Source: Portunus trituberculatus (taxonomy: Eukaryota > Arthropoda > Malacostraca > Decapoda > Portunidae). From it: a DNA stretch of 64,000 bases. This document shows, one piece after another, positions 11,459 to 28,261 of this stretch. The translations under genes were made by a program, and so were the position numbers. The stretch spans positions 13,598,128 to 13,662,127 of the forward strand of contig NC_059300.1 in NCBI RefSeq assembly GCF_017591435.1, in the 5' to 3' direction. The notes under the pieces were generated by a model. The model had not been told where the DNA came from and did no database searches. It was given only the letters and a program-made list of their open reading frames with translations. Each line of letters opens with the position of its first letter. The stretch's first letter is position 1.

Positions 11459-14400
11459 GTATCAACATCCCCATGCTACCACCACCATCACCACCGCATA
11501 CACGTCCCTACTCTTGCTCCGCTTCCCTGTTCTTCTTTCCTTCATCCCACCCTCCATGTCGTACAGGCTAGTTTTCCCTCATTCATCTCTCTCTCTTAGC
11601 CTCCTCTTGGTCTACCTGACTTCCCAGAGTGACTCTAGATTGGCCCGCAGACTCTGTGGCGTGTTTCTACTTCCGTCTGAAATCTTGCCCTTCCACTGTC
11701 ACATCATACATGTGAGAGCGACCCTGGAAAATTCATACATCAAGCTCTGCTTCTCAGGTGATTCACGAGCTTCACGGGGTGTCATAAGAGTCAAGGTCCT
11801 CAATGAATACTCGGGGATAGTTGCCTTGTGGTTTATGCCCTGAAGCTGATGCATTGCCTCACCTTCAGACTCTCACTGTAGGAGCATTCTAAGGTAGTGG
11901 AACCCATATCTACCTTCCCCCAGCTGCCCAGAGGCTCCTTCTGCATTTACTGTACTACTCCATTTCCTATTTAAGCCTCTATCTATTAACATCTTTTACG
12001 ACTTTTCCTGCTCTCTATCGCGGTAGCTGACTGTCCCCGGAAGTATTACGCCTCACTCTGGAACTCCAGTGCTCCCACCTTACCCTTGTCGGATGCCAAA
12101 TCGTCGCAAGACTACGGTAGCAGTATTTTGTGGGCAGATGGGGGTAGGGGTAGTTCTGGGTGATAGGATTGAAAGCCTTTTGGTAACTCCTTAATGAACC
12201 TCCCCCCCTTCCTAATGTCATTCCAACTCCTACATCAATTAGAATTTTCCCAGGTTGAACAGCAATAAGGCATAAACAGTCTATTAATACCACTGTAACT
12301 TTAAGATTTGTTTTCTGTTCACTCTGCATAATAACAGTTTTTAAATATTAGCTCCTTACAAAGCATTTCATAATATATTGTTGTTCAACTGTTCCCTAAT
12401 ATACATTCTCCTGTGTTAGTCAGTCAAGTGTCGGTATGCTAATGTCACCAAAATCGTCATGTGGTAATGTTACATGCAGTGTCACAACTGATGTAGTGAG
12501 TGATAAGAGACTCGCACCGCCACCACTACCACCTACTTCCACGACCCTCCACCAAGGCTAAATCCCGAGCCCACTGTGCAGCCACCAAGTTTCCGGAAGA
12601 ACCTGAAACATGCGCAAACGGATGGGGAGGAACAACAAACAAATGAGCAACGAATGATGCAGCTGCCGTGATCAGACTTTCGTTACGACAAGCAAGTGGT
12701 GATGTTTGTGCCTGAAGCAAATTCTATAAAGCTTTACAAAGAATGTACATATTCGTTATTCTAGTGATCCATTAGTTACTACTAAGAACAATGGCCTGAT
12801 TGAAGACGGGAGGAAAGGACACTCAACAAGCAGCTGGTGTGTTCTGTGCTGGAAGTAGTAGTAGTGACAGTGGTGGATGAAAGGGTTCGCAAACCTCGAC
12901 TGAGAGTGTGCAAGGTTGATTATAACGCTCCATGACACGCAGTGCCGGACTGAAAAAAAAGGGGGGATTAGTTTTCAAACCGTCTTTTTCAAACCTGAAC
13001 TGGATAACTATTAAGATATTCACCAGCGCTGTTCTAAGTGTTGGATAATTTTCGGGTTGTTTCGGTTTTACAGTTTATTGGATGGTTTGAGATGTCAATT
13101 CGGTGATGTTGGTACCCCTGTGCGTGAAAATGGCGCAGAAAGATGCTACATTTGTTTCAGTTACCTGGAGTTCAATCCTTGACCTACATCTTGAAGCACG
13201 TTTTCTAAGTACCCGCAAGCTGTTGCTCCGCCCTGGCCACCTGCTGACTCAGGGTGGGAGCACGAAACCGCAGAGAGGCTGTCCGAGCTGTCTGCTACGT
13301 GAAAACCTGGATGAGTCAAAGCACAACAAATCGGAGCCTATGTAACGCGAAGATAAATCTACAGAAGAATACACATAAGTACAATGATTTTTCCATGCAG
13401 ACGCAGAATCTTTGGATGTAAACAGCAATACATGAAGTATAATTAAGGGTTTACCAAATCAGCAATGGTTGAAATCATGAACGTTTATCGAGGGAACGAA
13501 ACACGTGACAGGGTGAGCAGCAGCAGCAGCAGCAGAAGCAGAAGCAGCAACAGCAGTAAGAAGGATTGGAAGTAGTTTTCCTCAAATGGCACGTATCCTC
13601 CTAGAGAGCCTCATCCCCTCTCCACTGAAAGAGGTGCCGCCCTATCACTCAGGAAGGATGGTCTTAACTATTGTAAAGCACTGACCTCGGGGATTTCCAG
13701 TCAGTGTCGCCGTGCCGCAAGCGTGGTGGTGACGACACTCCTGCACTCTCCGAAGTCTCTAGCTTGCCCTCAGCCCCGGTGCGTCACGTAAGAACCCCTT
13801 AAGATGATACCAAAGTTCATCGGCTCCTCAAAATTATTGGTGGTCAATTACTGACAACTGATGAATGATGCCAGAAAGTATAATTTGTAATGATTGTAAT
13901 AATAGCGCCAGCTTCTTTATTATCATGTGATTTATTGATGATTTTATTCTCAGATTTTAATCGAAATGTGATACTGCCGCAAGTCATCGAAGTGAGAAAA
14001 TGCAATCTTGTGGTGTTCTTATAATGACGAAGCTAACCTAAGTCCATCTTGTGTGCACTTACTGGTTCATAGGATTGCGGAGAGTTTTTGGCGACAGCTG
14101 CTGAGAGGAACAGAAGGAAAAAGCTAAATTTAAGCGCAACGAAGCTGCCATATGAAGGGAGAGTGACCGAAGGTGAAGCATATATGATTGAACTATTAAA
14201 AGGAATCCAATACTAACCAGAACCATTTCAGTACACACTGCCCATTCACACCCTGCAGAGACATTTTATGGGGTATCAGCTGCCGAGGTGTATGAAAATG
14301 AAAAAAAAAAGACACGTTTTGTGTTCATATCATAACTTTCACCCCTTTGCCTTTGCATCGTTTATGCCCAGATTTCCTAAGTGATGATGTTGGATTGTCT

Positions 14401-17206
14401 AAACATATCGTTCATTCAAAATATGAAGCCTTGTCCTTTGTGTGAACCGTTCTCACTTATTACATTTTGAAGTTTGTGTCTTCTTTCAGTGTCCATTTAT
14501 GTTCTTAATTGTGCTGCTTTCCCTTCAGTCATCAATTTAGCCAGACATCTACAGTGTACATAATAAAACTGTAAGTAAGTATGTGGATGACTGTACCCGG
14601 TGCTAAATTTCCTTTACAGTCAAGGAAGAGGATGTAAAATAAAATAAAAAATAATAAAAAATTTGCCATTAAGCTATAGGTTACTTGTGTTCCATATCTA
14701 CAAGTAATGTAGCGCAGGAAGATAAAAACAAGCCTAGGTCAGCAGAGCCCTGTTAGAGCAGATAAGGTATATTAGCTGTTGTAGAGCTTAGGATGAACGT
14801 GATGGAAGTCAGACCATTCAAAATAAGATCAAAGAATCCTCGAGATACAACGTCGGTCGCGCAAGGAAGACGACCGGGTGGGAAAGCTTCAAGGTTGATC
14901 CACACTTTTTTTTTATTATTCATTATTATAACTGACTACCTCCCTCTGTAAGACTGTAGAACAAACTAGGTGCATTCACTAGTTATCTCCAAGTACTGAG
15001 CTCACGAGGATGTGCACTGGTGATTAGAAAAAAAAAATGTATGCATAGGAAGAAAAAGAAAGTAGAATCGATTAGAAATTATAATCCTGAAATATTCCTC
15101 CACTCAGCCGCAACAACAAAATTTACGGGAAAAATACGAATCAGTAAAGTTCATCGCAATCGCAGGCTGAGAGAAGAGAAAGAGTACGGAAAACTAGACG
15201 ATGGACAGTGTTGGCAGGCCCGGAACCTAGGCCGTTGCACGTCACACCTTACTAGTGAAGAGGTGCGCAGTGCCCTGCCTTCGGTCTGTGGGTCTAGAGT
15301 AGAGGTAGAAAATCCAGTGAGCCGTTACCCAAATTAATCAACATTATGATAATTTACATAGAACGAAGAAAACTAATGTGACAGTTCGCCTCTCCAAGAT
15401 CTAACAAGTGCATTGCTTCAGTGTAAATGAGGAAATGCATTCATGTTTTTATATGTTTCTTTCTAAAGTCCTGTATATATTCTGTACATAATTGACTGAT
15501 TGTTTGTTTTACATTAAGCCTGTTTATTGTTGACGGTTTGAGAATCTTAGATAATTATTTTCTCTTGTTGCTGCATGAGAACTTTGAACAACTTTAACCC
15601 AAGTTTTGTGGGCGTGGCCTCTTCTTCCCCGCAGTGCTTGTGATTAGCTGACTGGGAGGAGGCCTCACCAATCAGAACTTAAGAGTGGGCTGCCCGTCCC
15701 AAGGCGTCTGCATCTAGTCTCAAGTTTCCTGATCAACTCTTCTCCTTGTTGACTGTCATGTCAGAACCAATAAAAAAGGGGGCGGGCATCCCATCTATTT
15801 GCTTCATACTTTATCTAGGAAGAACCTCTAGAGCATTATTTGCTTGCTAGAATACAAAAAAAAATATTGGAATAAGTGACCATTAAACATTTCAGACGGC
15901 GGTAGTTCCTTAAATGCTGTAACTTCTTCAGCTATTTACAACTCAGCTTAACCTAGAGAGACAATGCAAGTGATGCAAGGCAGGGGCCGTCTGCTGCCCG
16001 TGTGACCCGTGACTCTGGGCCGAGGGAGGCGCTCCAGAGATCAGTGTGCGGTACGTGTGTTGTAGAAGATAATTCCGAGGATACAGTGTTCGTTGTTGCC
16101 CGATGGAATGGTGTGAGTTGCACCCTGCGATCCAGTGCTCAACTCACGGGGGCGCCGAACAGAGAGGGTTTATCTGTTTGTGTGCCCTGCTGGAGCTCCC
16201 TCCTATGGCTCACTGACAATGATCACGTTGTAATGAGTGTCGGCACTTCCTCTCTTGGGTCCTTTTCTTCATTGTCTTTCGACATTATAAGGTGCCATGT
16301 ACTCCCAAGTTATCTTACTGGCTCCCTCTTCCCCCTTCTTTATTACATTGTATCTATGTTACTTTGCTTCAGACAGTTGTTTTCTTTGTCCACTCAAGGA
16401 AGGAAAATATTGTTAGCAAACTGCAGCTACCAATGAAAATGCCAACTCTTTCCATTCTTTTCAGAATTATTAGTAGTGGTATAGGGTTTCAAATTATTGA
16501 GACTTTCTCCATATAACTTTATAATGACTGCCTGTTAATGTATATAATACAAATAAAAGTTGTTGGTTAGATAACATGACAACAATTCATCGTCATCCAT
16601 TCCAAATCAAAATGAAGGCAGATGACCTGTAATTACGAGATACTAGTCCACCTAATTCCAGGTATTACTGATTAGGCTCTCTCCCTTTCCATATTAACCC
16701 CTGTAACCCCTCATGTACTGAGGGCCAGAGGGAGACAACAGAGGCATCTCGCATATTCTCAGGGAGAGTTTCAGATATTATAGTCCTTGTAACTTATCCC
16801 TGAAGGCTAATGGCAGAGTTTTGTGTTGTCTCTTGCTGCTCCTCCCCTCTGCTTCTGAGTCAGAGACATCAATGGGTTTCCAGAGTTGCACCGTCTCGGG
16901 GGAAGGTGGAGGTTCGCAAGGCACCAATCTGGGCTACGGGCTCCACTTTCTCCTTCTCATACATGTGAACCAACCATTGAATGTCTCTGTGATAATCAAG
17001 AGAACCTCACCTGTTAAATTTTTTACGTAATTTTTAATCTACATAACCCATTGGCTTATTCGATGAATAACCTCTGAAAACATAAATCATTAAAATTAAT
17101 AATCAGAGTACATCACATACGAATGAAATTTAACTGTGTGAAGAAAAGTTGCGGTGTTAAAATTTAGTTTATTGAAGCACATTACTGGACCATTGTGCTT
17201 CAACGG

Positions 17207-17208
<2 letters not shown>

Positions 17209-17281
<73 letters not shown>
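17209..17281. repeat. (TA)n microsatellite
   Basis: A pure TA tract of about 73 bp. Confidence 0.96.
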
Positions 17282-17285
<4 letters not shown>

Positions 17286-17960
17286 GTATATATATTTTTT
17301 CTTTTTTTTATGTATCTGCGTGAGCATGAAGGCCAGACCCTCCCTGTCTCTCCCTCTGTTTCCCTGGCGGAAGCCCCCAAGTACCAACAAAGGGTTGACG
17401 CTTCCATGACACGCCTGACCTCCATGCTCCACACATTACCAGTGGCATATTCAGGCTTCAAGGTAATTCTTTTCGACTGCTTTGAAAATCACGTTTGACT
17501 CTGCCAACACAAAACCGTTTCATTTTAATAAGGGGGGATGTTATATGCTACAAGTTTTCATGAACTGTAACTTTACAAATAAATATATACGTACACAATA
17601 TTAAAAAAATAAAAACAATACTAATGAATAAACGCCAGAATTTGCCACTTAAGCATCAATCTGAAGCAAACACGTATAAGATTTGCGGATATAACTTAGC
17701 ACATCCCATTCAGCCGTTACCTGTGCCTTCTATCCAAAGCTTCCATGGAGCGACGTGGGTCCCGACTCTCGGCCTCACCTCGGTGCCAGGAAGTCAAGTA
17801 TTTTATCATTTTCTTCATATAGTAATTCATACGCCAATCAGCTTACAGATTTAGACGCTCAATTTTTTCTTGACTGGATTGAGGTGCTGTTTGAGAGTCT
17901 GGACCAAAGCCTTGTTCAACGCGCCCTTCTCATCATCATGCATTACGTCAACTATAAGAT
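17282..17960. other. No gene recognised
   Basis: Unique-looking sequence between two TA tracts. Short frames exist but none shows a recognisable motif or paired splice sites. Confidence 0.5.
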
Positions 17961-17964
17961 TTGT

Positions 17965-17981
17965 CTGTGTGTGCGTGTGTG

Positions 17982-18072
<91 letters not shown>
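17965..18072. repeat. Compound (GT)n(TA)n microsatellite
   Basis: A short GT tract passing into about 80 bp of TA. Confidence 0.96.
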
Positions 18073-18075
<3 letters not shown>

Positions 18076-18751
18076 TGCACTCCACTGTAAAGAAAATAAA
18101 TGACTCAATAAGAAATGAATTGCCAAGATTGAGATATAGAAGGTAAAAGAGAGAAGAGAGGCGCCTCGTTGAAGTTGGCTGTGACCCGGGTCAGCGCTCC
18201 ACTAACCCTGTGTGATGGGAGACCAGAGCTGCGTCTACACAGGTGACAAGGTGAGCCGCGGCGAGCCTTGCCTCACCACTCTAATCAAATTTATGGTCCA
18301 ATTTTTACTATGAAAGGTTTGAAAATACAATTTAACATTAAAATTACCGTCACATTTGTTTTACTCTAATAAATATGGATGCGACGCCTGTGTTTACAGT
18401 CTTTGCCTTCAAGTTATGCGATTTTCAGGTGACGTTCTCTGTATTAAAGAAAAGTACTAGGTATTTAATATTTCTTCCTTGCTATTAAGGTCCATTGTTG
18501 TATAAGATTATGAAAAGATTTGGACCTTGGTAGCTGCAGGATGGACTGGATTCATTGAATCCCCTCATTATTTTGATCTTGTATCAAAGTGTGTGCTTTT
18601 TCATGCCAATAAACTAAGAAACCAGTTAAAATTTAGTTTTTCTAGAATCTTTCACAATAAGTATATTCTTGGCACTGATAGATTAGAACAAAATTTTATA
18701 GGATAGCTCAGCGTGTGTCATTTTTGTGTCGGATTTTCCACCGTGTGTGTG

Positions 18752-18841
<90 letters not shown>

Positions 18842-19452
18842 TATGCTTTAACTGAACAGACTCACGAGTGAAAAGAGAGTGTTCCTTGCCTCGAAAGTTA
18901 TAAGTACGGTCACCAGTTGAGATAATCCATAGTTTATGTCACGTTAAACGCCGAGCCGTGAAAAGTTAGGAACCAGACTACACCCTGATTAGCCAATACG
19001 TGATCTATACACACACTGTTATCAGGTTGACAACTGACCTATACTGCATTTCATATTATGTTCCTCCATGTCTACCAAACTGCATACTAGTACATTGCCC
19101 ATTCTTTCAGCAGATTGTGTGTTACGGCATGAATAGCTTTGTAACCACCGGGCATTAAAACTGTTGCTGACTGTTCAGTAACAAATTCAGCAAGTGTTTA
19201 GAAGATACAGATGTAGAGTATGACCCATTCCAGATGGATATACAGTATAGCCCAGCACAGTGAGGAGGTATTAAAGATAATGAATAGGATCAGGATTAAA
19301 TACTCCTTTAAATCTTAGCAATTTCGTAGTTCTAGAATTTATATGAAATAAGCCAAGATCAAGGATATTTCAAACTAAAAATTGAAAGGTACAAGCAATC
19401 AAATTACCTTCCAAATCAACCAAAAACATGATAAGGTTCACGAGATATTCAT

Positions 19453-19456
<4 letters not shown>
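18073..19456. other. No gene recognised
   Basis: No coding sequence is supported. A compound (GT)n(GA)n microsatellite occupies 18742-18838. The sequence GTCTACACAG|gtgac / GACAAG|gtgagc near 18235-18255 could be splice donors, but no frame supports an exon. Confidence 0.5.
18742..18838. repeat. Compound (GT)n(GA)n microsatellite
   Basis: A GT tract with one interruption, then about 55 bp of GA. Confidence 0.96.

Positions 19457-19520
<64 letters not shown>
19457..19520. repeat. (TC)n microsatellite
   Basis: About 64 bp of TC. Confidence 0.96.
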
Positions 19521-19524
<4 letters not shown>

Positions 19525-19589
19525 GTTAGGTCTGTATGAATGTCAATACATACACTGGGTGAGAGGAGGTTGTCACAAAGCAAAACATA

Positions 19590-21575
19590 ATTGACGTTAC
19601 ACTTGCCCGGCACGACAAGGTGCGCGAGGCCGTGGATAGTGGGCGCTGCTTGTCACGTGCCCTGCGTGGTGCACGTGCGCGGCAACAGTCAGACGTGAGG
19701 TGTTGAGAGGTGTTAAGTGCGTCAAGTTGTTCCCTGCATAAGCTTATTTTATATCTCATTCGTAAGGGTAAATCATTCTAAGATGTGTTGAAAGATTCAC
19801 AGAATCTGAAGGTAGAAAAACTATATGACTGTAATCATTGGTATAAACAATATTTGCATTGAGGTCTAAAGGGTTTCCCAGAACGGCAGCGTCAGCTGAG
19901 CCTAATGGTGAAGTGTACAACTTGTACTGACGGAATCTTTCCACGGCAGGAATGTAACAGTTTTCAGAATAAAGGAGCACTACGCAAGCAAGAGTAAAAT
20001 CAAGAAACGCCAGGAGCAGACCCAAACAGTGGACCCAAACAGGTAAGTGTTGTGTGTAGAAATAGTGTTTAGGTATTGTCCTTGCATGGGATGGAAGAGT
20101 TAACCTCTGTCAGTTTCACAGGCTGCTGTCAGCTCTTAACAGTAGCACAAGGCAGTATACGAGTATATCATGACGTCAGAATATTTAAAAGTATCATTTA
20201 GGGCATATTCGCTGGCATCATTTGGGGACAGCTTGTCTGTCACTGAGGAACCCTCCAGGCAGTAGTGGCGGTGGTGGAGACTATACGTTAGGACGATCAC
20301 ACAGTCTGCAGGTGAACTAGTGAGACATCTCCCCTGCCTTTACAGCGATCTGTAACCCAGTCAAAGCCGAGCTGTTACAACAGTGTGTCTGCAAAACAGG
20401 AGTCTGTGGCGGCGACACCTCGGAGGAGAAAGACGAAAGTGGTCATGGTGCTGTATGGATACACTGAGCACGCCTAGCATTCATGCAGCGGAGGATAAGG
20501 AGGAGAGTGACAGAATGTATGATGCACTTGTAGTGAGGGAAGAAGAATGTGGCATCCTTCGGTAGTCCACCCTACCATAAACAGCGATGTCAGCATGAGA
20601 GGGAATCTACAGAAATCATATGGAGAGGGAGTGTTCCTAGGCTGATGCAGGATTTGGATGAGTGACCCGAGTCTAGTTGTGTAGATGAGTCACACATCGC
20701 GCCACCCTGTTATTGGTGACAGGATAATTACAGCCAACAGGAGTGCCTGTATCAGCTCGCAGTACGGATGGAGAGGTTCGCCTGTGGGCAGGGTCGGTTG
20801 CTAGTGTGGGCGAGAGTGCGGATAGCCAGGGTGATCTGTGGTAGCCACGGATTGCTACTGAGAGCATCAGTGTCCTGGATCAGTGCCCGCTGTAGTCTCC
20901 TCTGCGCTGCGCCCCCCGCGTCATGTAGCATCACTCTGGCCGTATGTCGCGTAGCCGTGTGTAACGAAGATGTAGTGTGGTTGGTGTGATATGTGGCACG
21001 ATGTGGCTTTGTGTCCATGGCGCAGCTGGATGCAATGTATGGTATCATGGTATCGTGTGGTAGTGCAGGTGGTGGTTAGTTTTGGTGTCTCGGTGCTTCA
21101 GTCGCAGCCTTCAGCTGGCAAGCCACTGAACCTTATAGCAGGTTAGTTCCAGGGATGACTAGATCCTTGAGGTCTTTTCACCTTCGTCCTCTGCCCAGGT
21201 AAGTTCTCTTTTCGTGTTGTGAAGCGTGATGGTATTCAAGATTTCATTAGCTGTGTTTTGATAGAGCGTGTAATTTCATTAATGATACAGTTGTTGAGGT
21301 TGTGAAGTCATAAGTGAGCCTCCTTTACGTGTTCTCTTGTGTGGACATATAAAGAGAAGACCTTTCATTGATGTGGGTGTTATTGAAAGTGGTGTTCGTG
21401 TAGAATTTTTTGTTATAAGTGACATTAAAATTAACTATTCATGATAAGTAAGATAAGATAGTTGACATTTATGCTTAGATGTAAAGCTCTACAGTAAAAT
21501 GTTCCATGCGTTTCATTCCTTTACAACTTGTTTACTTCGCTGTACTAAGCAGTGTAATAATGGGTTTTGTTTCAG
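19590..21575 (+). other. CpG-rich stretch with splice-donor-like sites
   Basis: The composition is richer in CG than its surroundings, with CACGTG and GCACGTGC boxes near 19655-19680. Two strong donors follow: CAAACAG|gtaagtg near 20041 and TGCCCAG|gtaagtt near 21199. A possible exon with both splice sites starts at 21576. These could be the 5' part of a gene or a non-coding transcript, but no long frame links them, so only the signals are reported. Confidence 0.25.
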
Positions 21576-21715
21576 GATGTGCGGTAAATGGACAGATTGA
21601 GGTAGCCGTGAGTGAGCGATGGCAGGCTGACGTGGGGGTGGCCGTGATCCCGTCGTTCGGTGGTTCTGTGGTGAATCCCGTGATATCAGAGGTGCCTTTC
21701 TCATGGTCTGCCAAG
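21576..21715 (+). CDS. Possible internal coding exon, unknown product
   Basis: This 140-bp segment lies between acceptor gttttgtttcag and donor GCCAAG|gtgagg and is open in one frame, beginning CAVNGQIEVAVSERWQADVG and ending PFSWSAK. The frame needs one base from an upstream exon and ends on a codon boundary. I do not recognise the protein. Paired consensus splice sites plus an uninterrupted frame of balanced composition are the only support. A chance open segment is a real alternative. Confidence 0.3.
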
Positions 21716-21889
21716 GTGAGGGGCCTTTAGAGTGTTTAAAATGGATATCTTTCATCAGGAATGTTCTCCAAGGCTGCAGTGATTAGAGTTTGTGTTTAGG
21801 TTTCATGGGTGATGGTTGTTAGTGAGTGAAGTCCTAATTAGTGTATTTGGTATAAAGAATCGATGAAGTATCTTGGTCTTAATATTTCA

Positions 21890-22143
21890 TTAGTTAAGTT
21901 GGTTGTTCCTTGTTGCTACGAAGTCTTAATAGTCAAGCTGGTTATTCCTTGTTACTACGTATTAATCAAGCTGGTTATTCCTTGTTACTACTTATTAGTC
22001 AAGCTGGCTGTTCCCTGTTACTTGGTAGTATTAATCATGCTGGTTGTTCCTTGTTACTACATAATTAAGCCATGGTGATTGTTCCTTGTTACTAATTACT
22101 AGTCATGCTGGTTGTTCCTTGTTCCTCTAGTCATGCTGATTGT
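21890..22143. repeat. Degenerate ~40-bp minisatellite, about 7 units
   Basis: Units share a core close to CAAGCTGGTTGTTCCTTGTT followed by ACTAC and a variable AT-rich spacer. Spacing is uneven (about 35-45 bp) and units differ by several substitutions, so this is an old array. Confidence 0.85.
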
Positions 22144-22344
22144 TAAAAATATGTCTAGGAGGAAATGATCGGGAACCTGAGGGTGACATCGCTAACAAAG
22201 GATCGGTAGTGAATTGGTTGGTGGGGTACTTAGCCATCTGATTGGTAAGTAGGATGGAAAGAAATGATGGGTCTGTACAAGCTTGGAAGAGATATGTCCA
22301 ATGAAGAGTGGATATAGTGAACTCGTCCAGTAATCTCTCACGCA

Positions 22345-22870
22345 ACGCTCACACGCAACGCACTCACACACACGTCGGGTAATCACACACGCAACGCAAC
22401 CACACGCACACGCACGCTCACACAACGCAACTACATACGCCCACGCAGGCTCACACGCAGCGCAACCACACGCACACCCAGGCTCACGCAGCGCAACCAC
22501 ACGCAGGCTCACACGCAGCGGAACCACACGCACACGAAGGCTCACACGCACACGCAGCGCAACCACACGCACACGCAGGCTCACACGCAGCGCAACCACA
22601 CGCACACGCAGGCTCACACACAGCGCAACCACACGCACACGCAGGCTCACACGCATCGCAACCACAAGCGCACGCAGGCTCACACGCAACGCAACCACGC
22701 ACACGCAGGCTCACACGCAACGCAACCACGCACACGCAGGCTCACACGCAACGCAACCACACGCACACTCAGGCTCACTTGCAACGCAACCACAAGCACA
22801 CGCAGGCTCACACGCTTCGCACGCACGTACACGCAGGCTCGCACGCACGCTCACACGAAACGCAACACAC
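22345..22870. repeat. 33-bp minisatellite (CA/CG-rich)
   Basis: The unit is close to CAGGCTCACACGCAGCGCAA followed by CCACACGCACACG (33 bp), with shorter variants toward both ends. Because 33 is divisible by three, a minus-strand frame keeps an 11-residue VALRVSLRVRV-type repeat open. No start context or splice signals suggest it is translated. Confidence 0.93.
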
Positions 22871-23160
22871 TCACCTGTGAGTGCGTATGTGGTTTGCCGA
22901 CGTTTCATTGTGGTCCGTTAGTAAGATTCCCATTGTTATCATTATAGTGGTTTTATTCCCAGACGGAAGAATGATTGGGCATTGGCAGAGTGGGAATTCC
23001 CAGTGAGCTGCCTTGTCACGTCTCCATAGATATATTTGTATCAATTTTAACACCTTAGTAAAATAGACAGGCAACTCTTCCATACTCCAGCCCTCCCCTT
23101 TCTCTCTGCCTCTATTCGTAGCTTTGCGTGGTTTGGTAAACTACTTTGATTAGAAAACTG

Positions 23161-27009
<3,849 letters not shown>

Positions 27010-27219
27010 TTAAATTGAAAAAATTATGCTACTCGCCAAGCAGGTATGGTTGACCAAACCCACTGCTGAATTTCCAGCTTGACTGAGTTCAGAAATGTCT
27101 CCCACAACACTATGGAAGTCTCCACTAGTATAGGACGACAATGCTGCCACCTCTTGTGTGTTAGTTGGGATGGCATGGAATCTCCTTGTCACACAACCAA
27201 TAGTTTCTGGTTCTGTTTG
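27010..27219 (-). CDS. Possible coding exon, unknown product
   Basis: On the minus strand one frame is open from 27219 to a stop at 27010-27012, containing RRFHAIPTNTQEVAALSSYT then DFHSVVGDISELSQAGNSAV. Balanced composition and absence of repeats make it look coding. A possible acceptor (acaaacag) ends at 27213 and a weak donor (GCGA|gtagca) follows 27033. There is no ATG near the start, so an internal exon of about 180 bp is more likely than a whole gene. It could belong with the minus-strand exons at 33.2-33.5 kb, but nothing links them. I do not recognise the protein. Confidence 0.35.
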   Translation of the reverse strand, partial: QTEPETIGCVTRRFHAIPTNTQEVAALSSYTSGDFHSVVGDISELSQAGNSAVGLVNHTCLASSIIFSI

Positions 27220-28261
27220 TCACACCACTAATTTCCTCTAATTTCCTCTGTGGAAGCCTGTCATCATGCATCTAAAACAGGTTTTAAGGGTCTATGAACA
27301 CCCTTTCCTTCCTCAGACCACTGCCATGTGCTAATCCCATTTATATTTCCATACCTCAATCTCAGTCCCTCCTCAGGACACTGTCATGTGCTAGTGCCAC
27401 TAGCATCTAATCAACAAGATGCTATAAGTATTCACTGAAGGGAGGAGTGAAGGAGAAATAGAAATTTGAAAGGGAGATAGAAAGGTGAATCAGCAAGGAC
27501 ATCTTGGAGCCAAGGCAGAAAGTTGTGGAAGGACTACTGCCTTTGATGGCAATGATATATAACCTATGAAGAGTAAAAGTAAGGCCAAGACAGACAGCTG
27601 TATTTCAAGGTACTGCCATTACCAAGAGTGGAGAAGAGGTACAAGTGAAGCAAAGTATGTATGTATGTAACTATAGTGGAAGAAAAGTGCAGTGATAAAT
27701 GTGCACTCTCCTAACATGTTGATGGGATTCCTTGACATCTAGATATAAGAAGATTGACATAACTATCAGAAGATGAAGAGAGTAATGAGGAATGAAGCAA
27801 GTGTGAAGTGGTGGATATTGGTGAAGAAAGAATGAAAGAATGATATGGCACTGAAGTGATTGCACAAATTGTTGTCAATATGAGAGGAGCATGTAGTGTG
27901 AACAGAATGGTTAGGGATAATTAAGGTGCAAATAGTTGGACATATTTGAAAATAGGTAACAATGGAGGGAGCAATGTTGGCAGAGAGCAGGACAGTCTGT
28001 TGGTCATTCTACTATAGTGAGATTGTCATGGCCATGTCTGTTGGCACTGGCTACCTATGACAATTCAGGAGCTTTGTAATCAGCATTGGGAGACTGTCAG
28101 GATATTGGGAGGAGTCCTGCTGTGGCTTAAGGATGCCTGGTGACTCAGTCCATCCAGCAACCTGGGGCAGAGAGGTGGCTTAGGTCACTGGTTTTTTTTC
28201 TTCCATGTACACACTAAAAAGGGGGAAAATGTCTCTTATAAAACAATAATACATAAAACTA
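27220..28261. other. No gene recognised
   Basis: No frame or splice pattern stands out. The stretch ends at the TA dinucleotide that borders the pogo-like element. Confidence 0.5.

Larger units (their letters stand above)
9077..17208. other. No gene recognised; microsatellite-rich
   Basis: No exon could be supported. A 144-codon frame at 16002-16436 has no recognisable domain. Repeats present are (GA)n 10614-10697, (TTA)n 10846-10890, (CTC)n 11141-11203 and 11346-11458, and a short CAG tract at 13518-13550. Near 15640-15790, CCAAT motifs and a GGGCGGGC box occur close together and could mark a promoter; this is weak. Confidence 0.5.

Noticed and set aside
16002..16436. 144-codon open frame
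   Set aside because: No recognisable domain, no convincing splice or start context; part of it overlaps another open frame, as expected by chance.
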